64,000 nt of DNA from Roseimaritima multifibrata (lineage in GTDB: Bacteria; Planctomycetota; Planctomycetia; Pirellulales; Pirellulaceae): NCBI RefSeq assembly GCF_007741495.1, contig NZ_CP036262.1:2108001-2172000 (forward strand), in the 5' to 3' direction. The notes under the pieces were generated by a model. It saw only the letters and a list, made by a program, of their open reading frames with translations, ran no database searches and was not told the DNA's origin. Below are positions 34,665 to 43,645 of the stretch, one piece after another (positions within the stretch are counted from its first letter, which is position 1; each line of letters opens with the position of its first letter). A program made the translations under genes and the position numbers.

Positions 34665-36335
34665 ATGTCTCGACACTCACTTGCCGTGCTGATCGTGGTC
34701 GCTGGCGCCATGGTTTGGTCTCCGGTTCATGCTTTCGCTCAACGGGGACAACTTCTGGAAGGTTTGTTTCGCTCGGTCGTCGAAGCGGAGCTTGAACGAG
34801 CTCGCGAGCAAGAGGAAGCGGCCCGCAGGCGAGCCGCCGACGCGGCAAATCGTCCGCTTCCCAGCGGTCCGCCGCCCCACCGGCTTCCCGATGCGCCTCC
34901 TCCGCGTCCTCGCCCCAATTCTGCAAATTCAGGGCCAGATCGGAAGCGTCTTGAATCTTTGCGGGATTTGCTGGATCGTTTTTCGCATCATTCCAGCGAT
35001 TTGGCTACCCAGCTTCGGCAGCCGTCGAACCGGATTCCTGGGGTTCGTGAATTGGTTGCCCCTGCCCTGCACCTGCAAGCTCATGCCGACGCGTTGGCCC
35101 GCCAAGCCGCTGCCGAAACCAATTATCGAAACCTGATCGGAAACTATGAGGAACTGGACGGCGATTGGCGACAGCTCTCGTTCTCATTGCGATCCTTGAG
35201 CGGGTTGTCGGCCCAGACGCGACGAGACGTCGATGCCTTGGATGACTATAGCAATCAAATTTGCCGGATTCTTGGGATCGAAACCCAGTTCAATCGTGAG
35301 CGAATGCAGGACTTATTGGTCGCTTGCACCACCTATATGGAGGTGCTGCTGGACGATTTAAGGTACATGCGTTCGGTGCCAGGGCAGGAACGTCTGATTC
35401 AGGACGGCCGTATTTTGGAAGAACGTTTACGGCGAGAAGCGACGTTCGTTTCCAAGGGAAGCTTGGGCGAAATCATGCCTCGGTTTCACCAGTTTGTCAC
35501 CGAATGGCGAGTCTATTCGGCCCGTTTGTATGATTTGAATGACCCGTACATCGATCGTCGATTGGAACGGATCCGCCACTGTGGCAGCGAAGTCTTTGCA
35601 CTGTTGTCGATGCCTGCCTCGCCTGACATGGGGTACTTCCAGCACATTGCCAATCGGCTTCACTCTGAAGTTTTGCAGCTGATGGATGGGCTTTCGATTC
35701 GAGCCCTCGCACGCTTGCCTCGCGAACAGCAGAACCGCATCCTGGCCGATACAAGGCAACTGTACCGAGCAAGTGATGATTTGAAAAAACATGCCGATGA
35801 AGGGGACGACGATTTGGCGCATCTTCGTGAAGTGGTTAACGATATCGATCGTCGCTGGCATGCCTTGGAATCTCAGATCAGCGGGCTACCAAGTGTTCAG
35901 CCGAACAATCTGGCTGCGATCAATCAGTACACCCATGAATTGTTGGATATTGTTGGAACGCACCAGGCATTGGATCGGGCCCAAGCCATTCAGTTGGCCG
36001 CTGCACTGGAAGGGGAAGCGGAGTATCTGTTTGCGGATATTCAGCGGTACCGTCGTTATTACACGCCGGCTAGTTTCGCGAGTAGCTTTTTGGGGAATTC
36101 AGACCAGTTTCTGCAGCTTTCCCGTCGCTTGCATTCCCAATTGGCCAACGATGCAAACCTAGGTGCCCTGCAAGAGACCGGGGGCTTGCTGCTAAAGACT
36201 TGGGATCAGCTATCGGGCGAAGCGAGCACGCTATCGCAGCATGGATTGGCCGGGTCACGTCCTGCCAGGATTCAGAACGGGATCCGGGAGACCGCAAAAA
36301 CGATGGCTGATCTGGCGGCGATGTTGATGGAATAA
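34665..36335 (+). CDS. Secreted, mostly helical protein of unknown function
   Basis: 556 residues with a signal peptide (LAVLIVVAGAMVWSPVHAFA, cleavage near residue 25). Residues ~35-60 are a charged helix (EAELERAREQEEAARRRA), followed by a Pro-rich linker (~64-90, PPPHRLPDAPPPRPRP). The remaining ~460 residues are predicted all-helical and contain loosely repeated blocks of about 130 residues, each with an LxxRLxxL-like helix and a D/E-rich turn. I recognise no family. Probably periplasmic or cell-envelope associated. It is monocistronic, divergent from the metallopeptidase. Confidence 0.75.
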   Translation: MSRHSLAVLIVVAGAMVWSPVHAFAQRGQLLEGLFRSVVEAELERAREQEEAARRRAADAANRPLPSGPPPHRLPDAPPPRPRPNSANSGPDRKRLESLRDLLDRFSHHSSDLATQLRQPSNRIPGVRELVAPALHLQAHADALARQAAAETNYRNLIGNYEELDGDWRQLSFSLRSLSGLSAQTRRDVDALDDYSNQICRILGIETQFNRERMQDLLVACTTYMEVLLDDLRYMRSVPGQERLIQDGRILEERLRREATFVSKGSLGEIMPRFHQFVTEWRVYSARLYDLNDPYIDRRLERIRHCGSEVFALLSMPASPDMGYFQHIANRLHSEVLQLMDGLSIRALARLPREQQNRILADTRQLYRASDDLKKHADEGDDDLAHLREVVNDIDRRWHALESQISGLPSVQPNNLAAINQYTHELLDIVGTHQALDRAQAIQLAAALEGEAEYLFADIQRYRRYYTPASFASSFLGNSDQFLQLSRRLHSQLANDANLGALQETGGLLLKTWDQLSGEASTLSQHGLAGSRPARIQNGIRETAKTMADLAAMLME

Positions 36336-36361
36336 AACCATAACCGGTTTTCGGTCGCCCT

Positions 36362-37717
36362 CTATGCGGCGACCGTTGCAGGTTTCGGTCCCCTTTTGGT
36401 CGCCCCCGCGAACATCTTTACAAAGCTGACGACAAACATCCAAGTGATTGCATAAAATAGAACCAAACCGGTCGTCGCCCACCAAACCGGTGAATCCTTC
36501 GGCACGATTTGCAGAACCATTTCCGCAACCGGGTGATGGATCGCATACGCGACTAACGCGTTTTGTCCAAACAGGGCAAACAAGCGGAATCTCATGCTGC
36601 CAATGTCGCAGGCCAACACAAACATCGCATAAACCAGACAGGTAAACCCTGTCGAGAACCAAATAAAGCTTTGTGTGACGACTCGTTTATCCATCATCCA
36701 GTAGTTCAGTTTTCGTTGCTCGGTTCCCGCCGGGACGGTAAACGGTGGTTCTGCCAGCAGGGAACGCCAGGAACGATCGGTGGCGTTTGCCCAGGGGGGG
36801 ACGACTGGCGATTGGGCAAATTTGTCGTTCGCCTCATTCGCTACGGGAATCGAATTTTCTGGGCGGACATCGTAAAGCGTCGTGAGGCAGGATGCCGCAT
36901 ATCCCAAAGACATTAACCCGATCCCCCAAAGAACAAGGGTTGTTGCGGCACGTCGAATCGACGCAGCGCTTGTCATCAGGTCGTAGGTTAGCGTTCCCGC
37001 AAGCATCACCACGCACCAACTGATAAGCCCAAACAGTCCGCCATCCCAGGCACGGCGCCCCGTGGTCCCCAGCAGTTCGTCCAGCCAGTTTGGTTGCCCG
37101 TAGACAAACCAATAGTTGAACCAATCCGAAAGGAAGATGTGCAGCAAGGAAAGAGTGATCGCGATACCTAGCCGCACTTTCGGCGACGTTTCAATGATCG
37201 GTAACAGCAGTAACTGTGCGACGCCAATGATCGCCAGAACCTCCCACAGGTCTGCCTTGATCATTTCGGCAACAAATTTTTGCACCGCGGCGGTATCGAT
37301 CGCTTGCCAGGAATCGAATTCATTGCCAAGTCCGTAAAGCACCAGTGACAGTAGCACCAAGCCTAGGGAGCGGCGGACGATCGCCGTCCAAACCGCGACG
37401 CGTCCCAGTTGAGGAAGTTTTCTCAGTACCGATAACCGGAACGAAAACCCACAGGCAAACAGGAAGCCCGGCATGATCGAATCGGCCCAGCTGAAGTGGG
37501 TGTTGTTGTGCTTGAGCACCTGATGGGTCACTGCCAACCCGCCCAGGAAGTTGACAATAAACATTCCCGCGACCGCATAGCCGCGAAACTGGTCCATTGA
37601 CACGACGCGCGAAGGAGAGGCCTCCGCTGTGTTTGGTGTTGGCGGAACGTTTGGTGCTGACGATGTTTTCGACGAGTTTTTCGACGATGTTTTCGATGCT
37701 GCGGTCAAAATCGACAT
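36362..37717 (-). CDS. Multi-pass acyltransferase-like membrane protein (DUF5009/HGSNAT type), second of a tandem pair
   Basis: 451 residues from ATG 37717; a TTG at 37738 would add seven. A Ser/Thr/Ala-rich cytoplasmic lead is followed by SMDQFRGYAVAGMFIVNFLG, the hallmark start of the heparan-alpha-glucosaminide N-acetyltransferase-like group. Ten or so membrane helices follow, with a large loop at ~290-350 (VVPPWANATDRSWRSLLAEPPF). The end, AYAIHHPVAEMVLQIVPKDSPVWW, includes an H-H pair in a helix. Relatives transfer acetyl groups across the membrane to sugars of extracellular glycans. The gene directly follows its paralogue and is surely in one operon with it. Confidence 0.85.
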   Translation of the reverse strand: MSILTAASKTSSKNSSKTSSAPNVPPTPNTAEASPSRVVSMDQFRGYAVAGMFIVNFLGGLAVTHQVLKHNNTHFSWADSIMPGFLFACGFSFRLSVLRKLPQLGRVAVWTAIVRRSLGLVLLSLVLYGLGNEFDSWQAIDTAAVQKFVAEMIKADLWEVLAIIGVAQLLLLPIIETSPKVRLGIAITLSLLHIFLSDWFNYWFVYGQPNWLDELLGTTGRRAWDGGLFGLISWCVVMLAGTLTYDLMTSAASIRRAATTLVLWGIGLMSLGYAASCLTTLYDVRPENSIPVANEANDKFAQSPVVPPWANATDRSWRSLLAEPPFTVPAGTEQRKLNYWMMDKRVVTQSFIWFSTGFTCLVYAMFVLACDIGSMRFRLFALFGQNALVAYAIHHPVAEMVLQIVPKDSPVWWATTGLVLFYAITWMFVVSFVKMFAGATKRGPKPATVAA

Positions 37718-37750
37718 GTTGATTTCCGAAGTGGACAAATTCTTGCCGCG

Positions 37751-38989
37751 TTACAAGCGAAGGAAAATCTTCTGTTTCTCTAAGCTGCGAACAAATGTCC
37801 AAGTGATTAGAAAAAACAACAACAATCCCAACGTGACATACCAACCGGGGGAATCTTTGGGGATAAAAGGTTTCACCGCTTCACCGACCATTTCGTGCAA
37901 GACATAGGCAGCCAGCGCGTTGGTGCCAAATGTTTGCAGAAAGGAGGAATGGAATCCTCGTTGGTCGCAGGCCATGTAGAACAGCAGATAAGCCAGCACC
38001 GACACTCCTGCACTGAAGGTCATGTAGGAGAGCGTTCCTCCACGCTGGCTCATCATCCAGTAATTCCACTTGCGTTGTTCTTGGTCAGGTGGAGCCACAA
38101 AGGGGGGCTCTGCAAACCAGTCGCTCCAGTGCTTGGCAGATGCCCAACGCTGGAATTGTGCCTCTGTTGGCAGGACAGGGTCGCTGGCAAGTTTGGAATC
38201 GCTGAGGGACGACTGCAAGTTCGGAGGGACATCGTAGAAACGTGTCCCGCAAGAGATCAGATATCCGGCCGCCACCAAGCAAAGTCCCCAGCATGCCAGG
38301 CGTCTCCGTGGCACCTTGTTGATGTTGGCAATGATCAGGTCGCAGGTAAACGTTCCCATCATCGCTGGAATCGTCCAGGTTAGGAAAGCCAAGGGCCCGC
38401 CGTCGATTCCATTGGGACTGGTGTTTACCCATTCGAAGTTAAACCAGTAGGAAAGCAGCACGTGTAGTATTGCGCTACCGGTCATCCAGAGGATTCGGAC
38501 CTTGGTTCCTGCCGCAATCACCGGTAGCAGCCACAGAGACGTGACCGCAATGTGCATCAGTGTTTGAAACCAGTTTCGTTTTACCAGTTCCGGAAGGATT
38601 CCCCCCGGCCCAAGCGCCACCAGTTCTTCCCAATTACTTGCTCGTGCTGAAACGTTATAAATCACCACGGATACCAGCATCAGGCCAAGCAGTCGCCGCA
38701 CCATTCTTAGATTGGCGGCGGTCGCCCCGTCACGCTTGATTCGCCGTCCGAAAGTCAATCGAAAGGCAAAGCCAACCGCAAACAGGAACTGCGGCATGAT
38801 CGTATCGGCATAACTGCAGTAGTCATGACTATGTTTTAGGACCGCTGGGGAAACGGCAAAACTGGCCAAAAAATTGACCAGCAACATGCCAGCGACCGTG
38901 TAGCCACGGAACTGGTCAAGCGACAAAATGCGTTTCCTACTGACGTCCTTTTCGGCTTCCGCCGAAGGTTGGTCCTTCGCTGCCATCAT
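37751..38989 (-). CDS. Multi-pass acyltransferase-like membrane protein (DUF5009/HGSNAT type), first of a tandem pair
   Basis: 412 residues. It has the same layout as the following gene: LSLDQFRGYTVAGMLLVNFLA near residue 22, SYADTIMPQFLFAVGFAFRL, a loop WSDWFAEPPFVAPPDQEQRKWNYWMM, and the end LAAYVLHEMVGEAVKPFIPKDSPGWYVTLG. The shared loop motif AEPPF...EQRKxNYWMM marks recent common origin. In place of the H-H of its neighbour it has L-H-E, a difference in a likely active-site helix. Two diverged copies could acylate different glycan positions or act as a heterodimer; that is inference. Confidence 0.85.
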   Translation of the reverse strand: MMAAKDQPSAEAEKDVSRKRILSLDQFRGYTVAGMLLVNFLASFAVSPAVLKHSHDYCSYADTIMPQFLFAVGFAFRLTFGRRIKRDGATAANLRMVRRLLGLMLVSVVIYNVSARASNWEELVALGPGGILPELVKRNWFQTLMHIAVTSLWLLPVIAAGTKVRILWMTGSAILHVLLSYWFNFEWVNTSPNGIDGGPLAFLTWTIPAMMGTFTCDLIIANINKVPRRRLACWGLCLVAAGYLISCGTRFYDVPPNLQSSLSDSKLASDPVLPTEAQFQRWASAKHWSDWFAEPPFVAPPDQEQRKWNYWMMSQRGGTLSYMTFSAGVSVLAYLLFYMACDQRGFHSSFLQTFGTNALAAYVLHEMVGEAVKPFIPKDSPGWYVTLGLLLFFLITWTFVRSLEKQKIFLRL

Positions 38990-39082
38990 TTCTGCGTTCC
39001 CTCTGCCCGTGGAAAAAATAGGTCCGCTGGGCGGTAAGGAACCTATCGCGACCAGGAAAGGTTGGTCGGACTTTTACGGCAA

Positions 39083-39424
39083 CTAAGGTGCCGGCTTTGC
39101 AGCCGCTTGAATTGCTTTGATTGCGGCTTCGGAATCGGTACGTACTTTGTCATCCTTTGTTGTTTTGATGGCTTTCTGCAGTTCAGGGATCGCTGATTCA
39201 GCGGCTGCCCCCATGTTGCCCAGTGAGCGAGCTGCTTGCGCATTTTTCTTTAAGCTGTTCTTGCGATGTAACATTTCGATCAAATATTCGATTTTTTGAT
39301 CGTCGGTTTTCGCCATCTGGGAAGGCGATTGAGGTTCCGTGGCGGTTGGTTCGGGATCGCCGCCACAGCCCATGATCGAAAGAGTGCTCACGAGAAGAAG
39401 TATTGAAAAAACAGATCGCAACAT
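39083..39424 (-). CDS. Small lipoprotein with HEAT-like helices
   Basis: 113 residues. The signal peptide ends in the lipobox LSIMGC (C20), so the mature protein is lipid-anchored. After a Pro/Thr/Ser-rich linker, helices such as KKNAQAARSLGNMGAAAESAIPELQKA follow, resembling one HEAT repeat (A-A-R-x-L-G-x-M-G). The function is unknown. It precedes the DUF1559 gene in the genome, which lies upstream on the same strand 117 bp away. Such small HEAT lipoproteins are common in planctomycetes. Confidence 0.75.
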   Translation of the reverse strand: MLRSVFSILLLVSTLSIMGCGGDPEPTATEPQSPSQMAKTDDQKIEYLIEMLHRKNSLKKNAQAARSLGNMGAAAESAIPELQKAIKTTKDDKVRTDSEAAIKAIQAAAKPAP

Positions 39425-39541
39425 CCACGAATCTCCTGAATGTCAAAAGGTTAAAGACAGTGTCGAAAGAGTTTCGACACTGTTGTGAAAAGAGGTGCCG
39501 GTGATCGTTGCTATCGGAACCGGCTGGGATCGATGCCTGGG

Positions 39542-40687
39542 TTACAGGCCGTTGGTTTCGCCGCCACCGATGGTTGAGCTATTCCGATAGAGCACCATGT
39601 CGACGGTTTCGCTGACAAACCGTACGGCCCCGTCGGCGAACACGAACATCCCACCGCTAGGGTGTTGGCTGCGGAAATTGGAAGTACTGTTTAGGCCGCC
39701 GTTGGCGCTGCTGCGCGTATCCCGCTGTTGGGATGCGCGGTCGCCGCCAAGCGCCATGTAGCTGTCGGTGACTGGCCACTTGTTTAAACGTTCCATTGTG
39801 CAACCGAAGGCGTTGGTTCCCAGTACATCGGGTTGGTCTTCGTCGCCCGGTTGTCCAATCAACCAGCCGGTATTTGCTGGAAAGCGTTGCCCATTGAAAA
39901 CAGGGTCGGTGCAGTTAACGCCTCGGCAAAGTGGCCAGGCATCGCCGCCTGCTGCTTCCCCAATCGCGAAAGTGTTGCTTGTCCCGTCGGTAATTTCGGC
40001 GAACCGAGTATTGGATGCTCGGTTGAACATTCCTTTTTCCGAAGCCGGGATCGGTCCGTTCAGGTAGCCTTTGCGAGCCCCTTTCCCGCGACGTCCGTCG
40101 GCGGCCAAAACGAATCCTGCAGCCTGTTGGTCGGCGCGATCCCAGTCGACAGCCCACGAGTCATTAATGCCTTTGCAGAACGCATAGTGCATGGCCCCAA
40201 ATTGAGGCACACCAACGCCGGGGCTATGGATTTCATCGCCCGAAGGTCCCCATAAATCAACAGGGTTCCGTGGTCCGTTGGTTGCCGATGGGCAGACCGT
40301 CGATGGAACCACTGTTAGCTCTGCATCCGAACTTGCCGCTGCATCGTACCAGTCAGTGGAGACGTTTGGCGTGTCCTTGAGATTTGACTGTTCCATGTAG
40401 GGTAGCAGTGAGATCAACGCGTGCGATTGGACATACATGTAACCATCGCCTGCGGCACGCGGTGAATCGCCTCTGGGAAAGGCGTTAAACACATCGTGGA
40501 ATGTATGCAACGTAAGACCTAGTTGCTTCATATTGTTGCTGCACTGCATTCGGCGAGCGGCTTCGCGAGCCGCCTGAACCGCAGGTAGTAGCAGACCGAC
40601 CAAGACACCAATGATCGCAATCACGACCAACAATTCAACCAGTGTGAAGCCTCGTTTCAGATAACGAGAATCTGCAGCAAGCGCCAT
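39542..40687 (-). CDS. DUF1559 protein with type IV pilin-like N-terminus
   Basis: 381 residues from ATG 40687. The prepilin motif KRG-FTLVELLVVIAIIGVL starts at residue 12, with the processing glycine before F14 and E18 (pilin Glu5). The helix continues LLLPAVQAAREAARRMQCSNN, the invariant DUF1559 junction. Central motifs include NMKQLGLTLHTFHDVFNAFPRG and TSNTFAIGEAAGG. The C-terminus has the expected FRSQHPSGGMFVFADGAVRFVSE (H-x-G...DG). The family is greatly expanded in planctomycetes and is thought to be processed by prepilin peptidase and exported by a type II secretion-like system. Its role remains unknown. Confidence 0.95.
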   Translation of the reverse strand: MALAADSRYLKRGFTLVELLVVIAIIGVLVGLLLPAVQAAREAARRMQCSNNMKQLGLTLHTFHDVFNAFPRGDSPRAAGDGYMYVQSHALISLLPYMEQSNLKDTPNVSTDWYDAAASSDAELTVVPSTVCPSATNGPRNPVDLWGPSGDEIHSPGVGVPQFGAMHYAFCKGINDSWAVDWDRADQQAAGFVLAADGRRGKGARKGYLNGPIPASEKGMFNRASNTRFAEITDGTSNTFAIGEAAGGDAWPLCRGVNCTDPVFNGQRFPANTGWLIGQPGDEDQPDVLGTNAFGCTMERLNKWPVTDSYMALGGDRASQQRDTRSSANGGLNSTSNFRSQHPSGGMFVFADGAVRFVSETVDMVLYRNSSTIGGGETNGL

Positions 40688-41124
40688 AGCATGGCTCCAA
40701 TTAGAAAAGGACAAGCGCCAACTGAAAGTTAGCGAAAAGCAATCGCAAGCGACGAACGTCACTTCAAATGTGCTAATTCACGTTGTACGGTGCGGCGAAC
40801 CGCAAGTCAACTTTTTTGTTGCCGTGGAAGTTAGTTATCTCGTTAAGATTTCTAACCGAGGGATAGAGACGTTTCGCGGGTTCGGTGGCGACTGTGCTCC
40901 GGTGCCTTCGCAAGGAGCATGCTCCGGTGCCTTTGCGAGGAGTGTCCCCCGGTGCCTTCATAAAGAGTGTGCTCCGGTGCACATCGGGCATCGCTTGTTG
41001 GCTGCTTGCCGCTGGCGAATTTGCCACGCTAAAACAAGAAACGATCCGAGAAAGGGCAAACGCATTCGTTTGCCTTGATCGTGGAAACAGCGGTATTCGC
41101 TGGAGATAAATCGCTAGGCGATTT
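40688..41124. repeat. Intergenic region containing 25-bp tandem repeats
   Basis: Three full 25-bp units lie at 40896-40920, 40921-40945 and 40946-40970, starting GCTCCGGTGCCTTCGC or a close variant, with a ten-base partial unit at 40971-40980. Frames on both strands in this stretch merely translate the repeat. No gene is supported. Confidence 0.8.
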
Positions 41125-41532
41125 TTAAGCGTCTGATGCGCTGGAGGTCATCGTGAACTGAGGTTCAAATGCGGTGGCAAAGTCGTACGCATCGTTAAAA
41201 TCTTCGCGGCGGTCCGAATCACTTTTTTTCATCTGTTCGATGTCGATCAGGTTGTAGACCAGTTCACCGAAATCGCCGGTGCTGTGCAGGCCCCAGCGAT
41301 TGAGGACTAGGCGAGCCATATACCCGTATTGGTCCAGGGCATAAATCCGGCAGGCTTCGCAGAGCTGTTGTCCGGAGATGTGTCGGGCTTCGTCTGAATC
41401 GGGAAGACCGGATTCGTGCATTCTCAGCACGTCATGAGCGTAGGCAAGGGCCTCGCGAATGAACTGGTACGCTTCAACCTTGTACCTTTGGTCCCGGTCT
41501 AACAACTCGGCAATTGCATGAATCGCGCTCAT
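41125..41532 (-). CDS. Minf_1886 family protein (Planctomycetes/Verrucomicrobia-restricted)
   Basis: 135 residues. The family blocks are clear: YKVEAYQFIREALAYA near residue 17, ISGQQLCEACRIYALDQYGYMA at ~52-73, VLNRWGLHSTGDFGELVYNLID, and the end SDSDRREDFNDAYDFATAFEP. This small, predicted helical cytoplasmic protein is restricted mainly to the PVC bacteria and has no known function. Its start overlaps the PSP1 gene stop by four bases (ATGA), so the two are translationally coupled. The constant pairing hints at a shared role. Confidence 0.88.
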   Translation of the reverse strand: MSAIHAIAELLDRDQRYKVEAYQFIREALAYAHDVLRMHESGLPDSDEARHISGQQLCEACRIYALDQYGYMARLVLNRWGLHSTGDFGELVYNLIDIEQMKKSDSDRREDFNDAYDFATAFEPQFTMTSSASDA

Positions 41533-42428
41533 TTGTCTTTATCCTGCGGTTTCTTTTGTTTTGCAACTTTTGCTGGTTTTTTCGAGACGCTTAGGACATC
41601 TGCCAGCACTACTAGGACACGTCGATGGTCTTCTGTCTGCGCCAAAATCTGTTGAGAAAGAATCTCGTGCCCCAGAACTTTAGCCCGCCCTTCGGCCGTG
41701 ACGATTTCACTTCCGATCGGCGGCAATTCTCGCTTCAATTCTTCGTATGTATCATACTCGTACCTCAAGCAACACTTCAGTCGGCCACATCTTCCCGAAA
41801 TTTTCGACGGATCGAGCGTCGCCTTTTGCAATTTCGCCATTTTCATTGAAACGGGCGGCATTTTGGACAGATGAGTGTTGCAGCAAACCGGTTTCCCGCA
41901 GTCTCCGTAATCCGCTAGCAATCGAGCTTCATCACGGACGCCAATCTGTCGCATTTCGACGCGAGTCTGGAAGTCTGAAGCGAGGCGTTTTACCAGTTGG
42001 CGAAAATCGACCCGACGTTCGGCCAGGTAATAGACGACGATCAATTCTCCACCAAAGATGTGTTCGACATCGACCAACTGCATCTCCAGCTGGCACTCAG
42101 CGATCACTCTCTTGCAGGTCTGGAACTCTTGTTCGGCTTTGGTTTTTAAATGGGCCAGTTCGTTTTCGTCGACTGCGGAAACCTGCCGCATGACCTGCCC
42201 CTCGGGGGGGGATTCCAGCAGCGAAGTTGCCTGGGGCGTCGCTTCGCAGAGGACTTCTCCCATTTCCACCCCACGCGGTGTACGGCCGATGACTCGGGCT
42301 CCGTACCGCAGGTTCTGCTGGGATTTTAGGATGCAGAGGGTCCGCATCGCACCGCAACGGACGATATAACGCCCGCCTGCCGGTCGTTTTTCAGCCAACT
42401 CAGACGCTGCCGGTTCCTTCGAAGTCAT
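41529..42428 (-). CDS. PSP1 domain protein (YaaT/RicT-like)
   Basis: 299 residues from ATG 42428; the frame is open to 42467. The PSP1 core spans ~60-260: YGARVIGRTPRGVEMGEV, FGGELIVVYYLAERRVDFRQLVKRLA, and the cysteine-rich block DYGDCGKPVCCNTHL...GRCGRLKCCLRYE. That block holds the six or so Cys residues that in Bacillus RicT help bind [4Fe-4S] clusters. RicT with RicA and RicF controls RNA processing and phosphorelay output. A Lys-rich tail ends the protein. It overlaps the Minf_1886 gene by four bases. Confidence 0.92.
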   Translation of the reverse strand: MTSKEPAASELAEKRPAGGRYIVRCGAMRTLCILKSQQNLRYGARVIGRTPRGVEMGEVLCEATPQATSLLESPPEGQVMRQVSAVDENELAHLKTKAEQEFQTCKRVIAECQLEMQLVDVEHIFGGELIVVYYLAERRVDFRQLVKRLASDFQTRVEMRQIGVRDEARLLADYGDCGKPVCCNTHLSKMPPVSMKMAKLQKATLDPSKISGRCGRLKCCLRYEYDTYEELKRELPPIGSEIVTAEGRAKVLGHEILSQQILAQTEDHRRVLVVLADVLSVSKKPAKVAKQKKPQDKDK

Positions 42429-42544
42429 CCATCCGTTCCGTGAAATAAGGCGGCGTAGGCGATACAAGAGATCACAGCCTTCATTATACGCTAGATCTCC
42501 CTTTCCCGGCGGTCATTGGCACCGAAGTTCGCGGGATAGACGCG

Positions 42545-43576
42545 TTATTTGGCCTTGGGAGTTGTCCAGTCCCAGGATTGTCGAATGGAGAGCAGTCCAT
42601 TTTTTCGCGTTCCGACCAATAGTTCGGACCCGTTTTGCCAATGGAGGGACCAGATGCCACTTGGGGCGGCTTCGGGGGAAGCGACGATCGTTCCGTCGGC
42701 GGTCATGATGTGAATCTGTCCGTTCAGTTCCGCTGCGGCGACCAAGCCTGAGGAGGAGACCGCGATATCGGAAACCCAGTCTTTCATCTTGGCGATTTCG
42801 ACCGAATCCCCTTCCCCGTCGGGGCAGCGGAAAACTCGATTGTCGGCGGTCCCTACAATCCATTGATCGCCACTGCGATCGACACACCAAAGGGCTGCTT
42901 CACAGACCGTCTGGACCGCGGTGCTTTCCAGGGAAGGAAATTTTAGCAGGTGTAATTTTCCACTGCCGTCGGCAACGGCAAGGTGGTCTCCCTGCGGAGC
43001 TAGTTTCAGGTCCATTACCGCTTGCGGGCCTAATTCCACGGAATGGCTTATTTTCTTTTGTTCCAGATCCCAGATCATGACTTTGCCAGCTTCGTTGCCA
43101 GCGATCAGTTGCTTGCCATCTGGCGAAAATGCCAAGGCTCGTGTCCAACGTTCAAAAGCTCCTTCGTGGACTTGATCCTTGCTGTCTTTCAAATTGCGGA
43201 TGACCAGATTGCCACGGTAATCGGTGCTGGCCAGTTGGCTTCCGTCAGGGCTTGCTGCGACAGCCCATACGCTGGCGGGCTGATTGTAGGCAACCGCTCG
43301 ATCGGACGCATCGGATTTGCCAAGGGCGACGGCACCCTCTCGCAGCAACAGTCCTTGGGCCGTAGCCACCGCGATATCGCCTGTTTTGCCAATGCTGGTG
43401 ACCGAGGTGACCCACTGGCTGGTTTCGGCTTGTTCCGGAGCCGGATCGGCGGGAGCTTCTGTGGAGTCTTCTGCGATCAAGGCGGACGTGCTGGCTGTCG
43501 CTAGCCATCCACAAAGAAGAAAAACAGTAAGGCATTTGGAAAGGGAAGACTGAATCATGGTTTTTTTCTGAGGCAT
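42545..43576 (-). CDS. Secreted WD40-like beta-propeller protein
   Basis: 343 residues (a second ATG six codons in is also possible). The signal sequence is VFLLCGWLATASTSALIAED. Repeats with the WD40-like pattern follow: SVWAVAASPDGSQLASTDYRGNLVIRNL, TRALAFSPDGKQLIAGNEAGKVMIWDL, AVMDLKLAPQGDHLAVADGSGKLHLL, and weaker ones to the end. Roughly six or seven blades fill the protein. A scaffold or binding role outside the cytoplasm is likely; no enzyme motif is seen. It lies 69 bp downstream of cheB on the same strand and could be read from the same transcript, though nothing links it to chemosensing. Confidence 0.82.
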   Translation of the reverse strand: MPQKKTMIQSSLSKCLTVFLLCGWLATASTSALIAEDSTEAPADPAPEQAETSQWVTSVTSIGKTGDIAVATAQGLLLREGAVALGKSDASDRAVAYNQPASVWAVAASPDGSQLASTDYRGNLVIRNLKDSKDQVHEGAFERWTRALAFSPDGKQLIAGNEAGKVMIWDLEQKKISHSVELGPQAVMDLKLAPQGDHLAVADGSGKLHLLKFPSLESTAVQTVCEAALWCVDRSGDQWIVGTADNRVFRCPDGEGDSVEIAKMKDWVSDIAVSSSGLVAAAELNGQIHIMTADGTIVASPEAAPSGIWSLHWQNGSELLVGTRKNGLLSIRQSWDWTTPKAK

Positions 43577-43645
43577 CTAAGGAGGGAAACCAAGTTGAAT
43601 TGGAACGCTGATTTTTTAGGCGGGATTCAGCATTGACCGAAGAGG

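Noticed and set aside
40896-40980. Possible CRISPR array
   Set aside because: The 25-bp units are directly adjacent with no spacers, and no cas genes are near.
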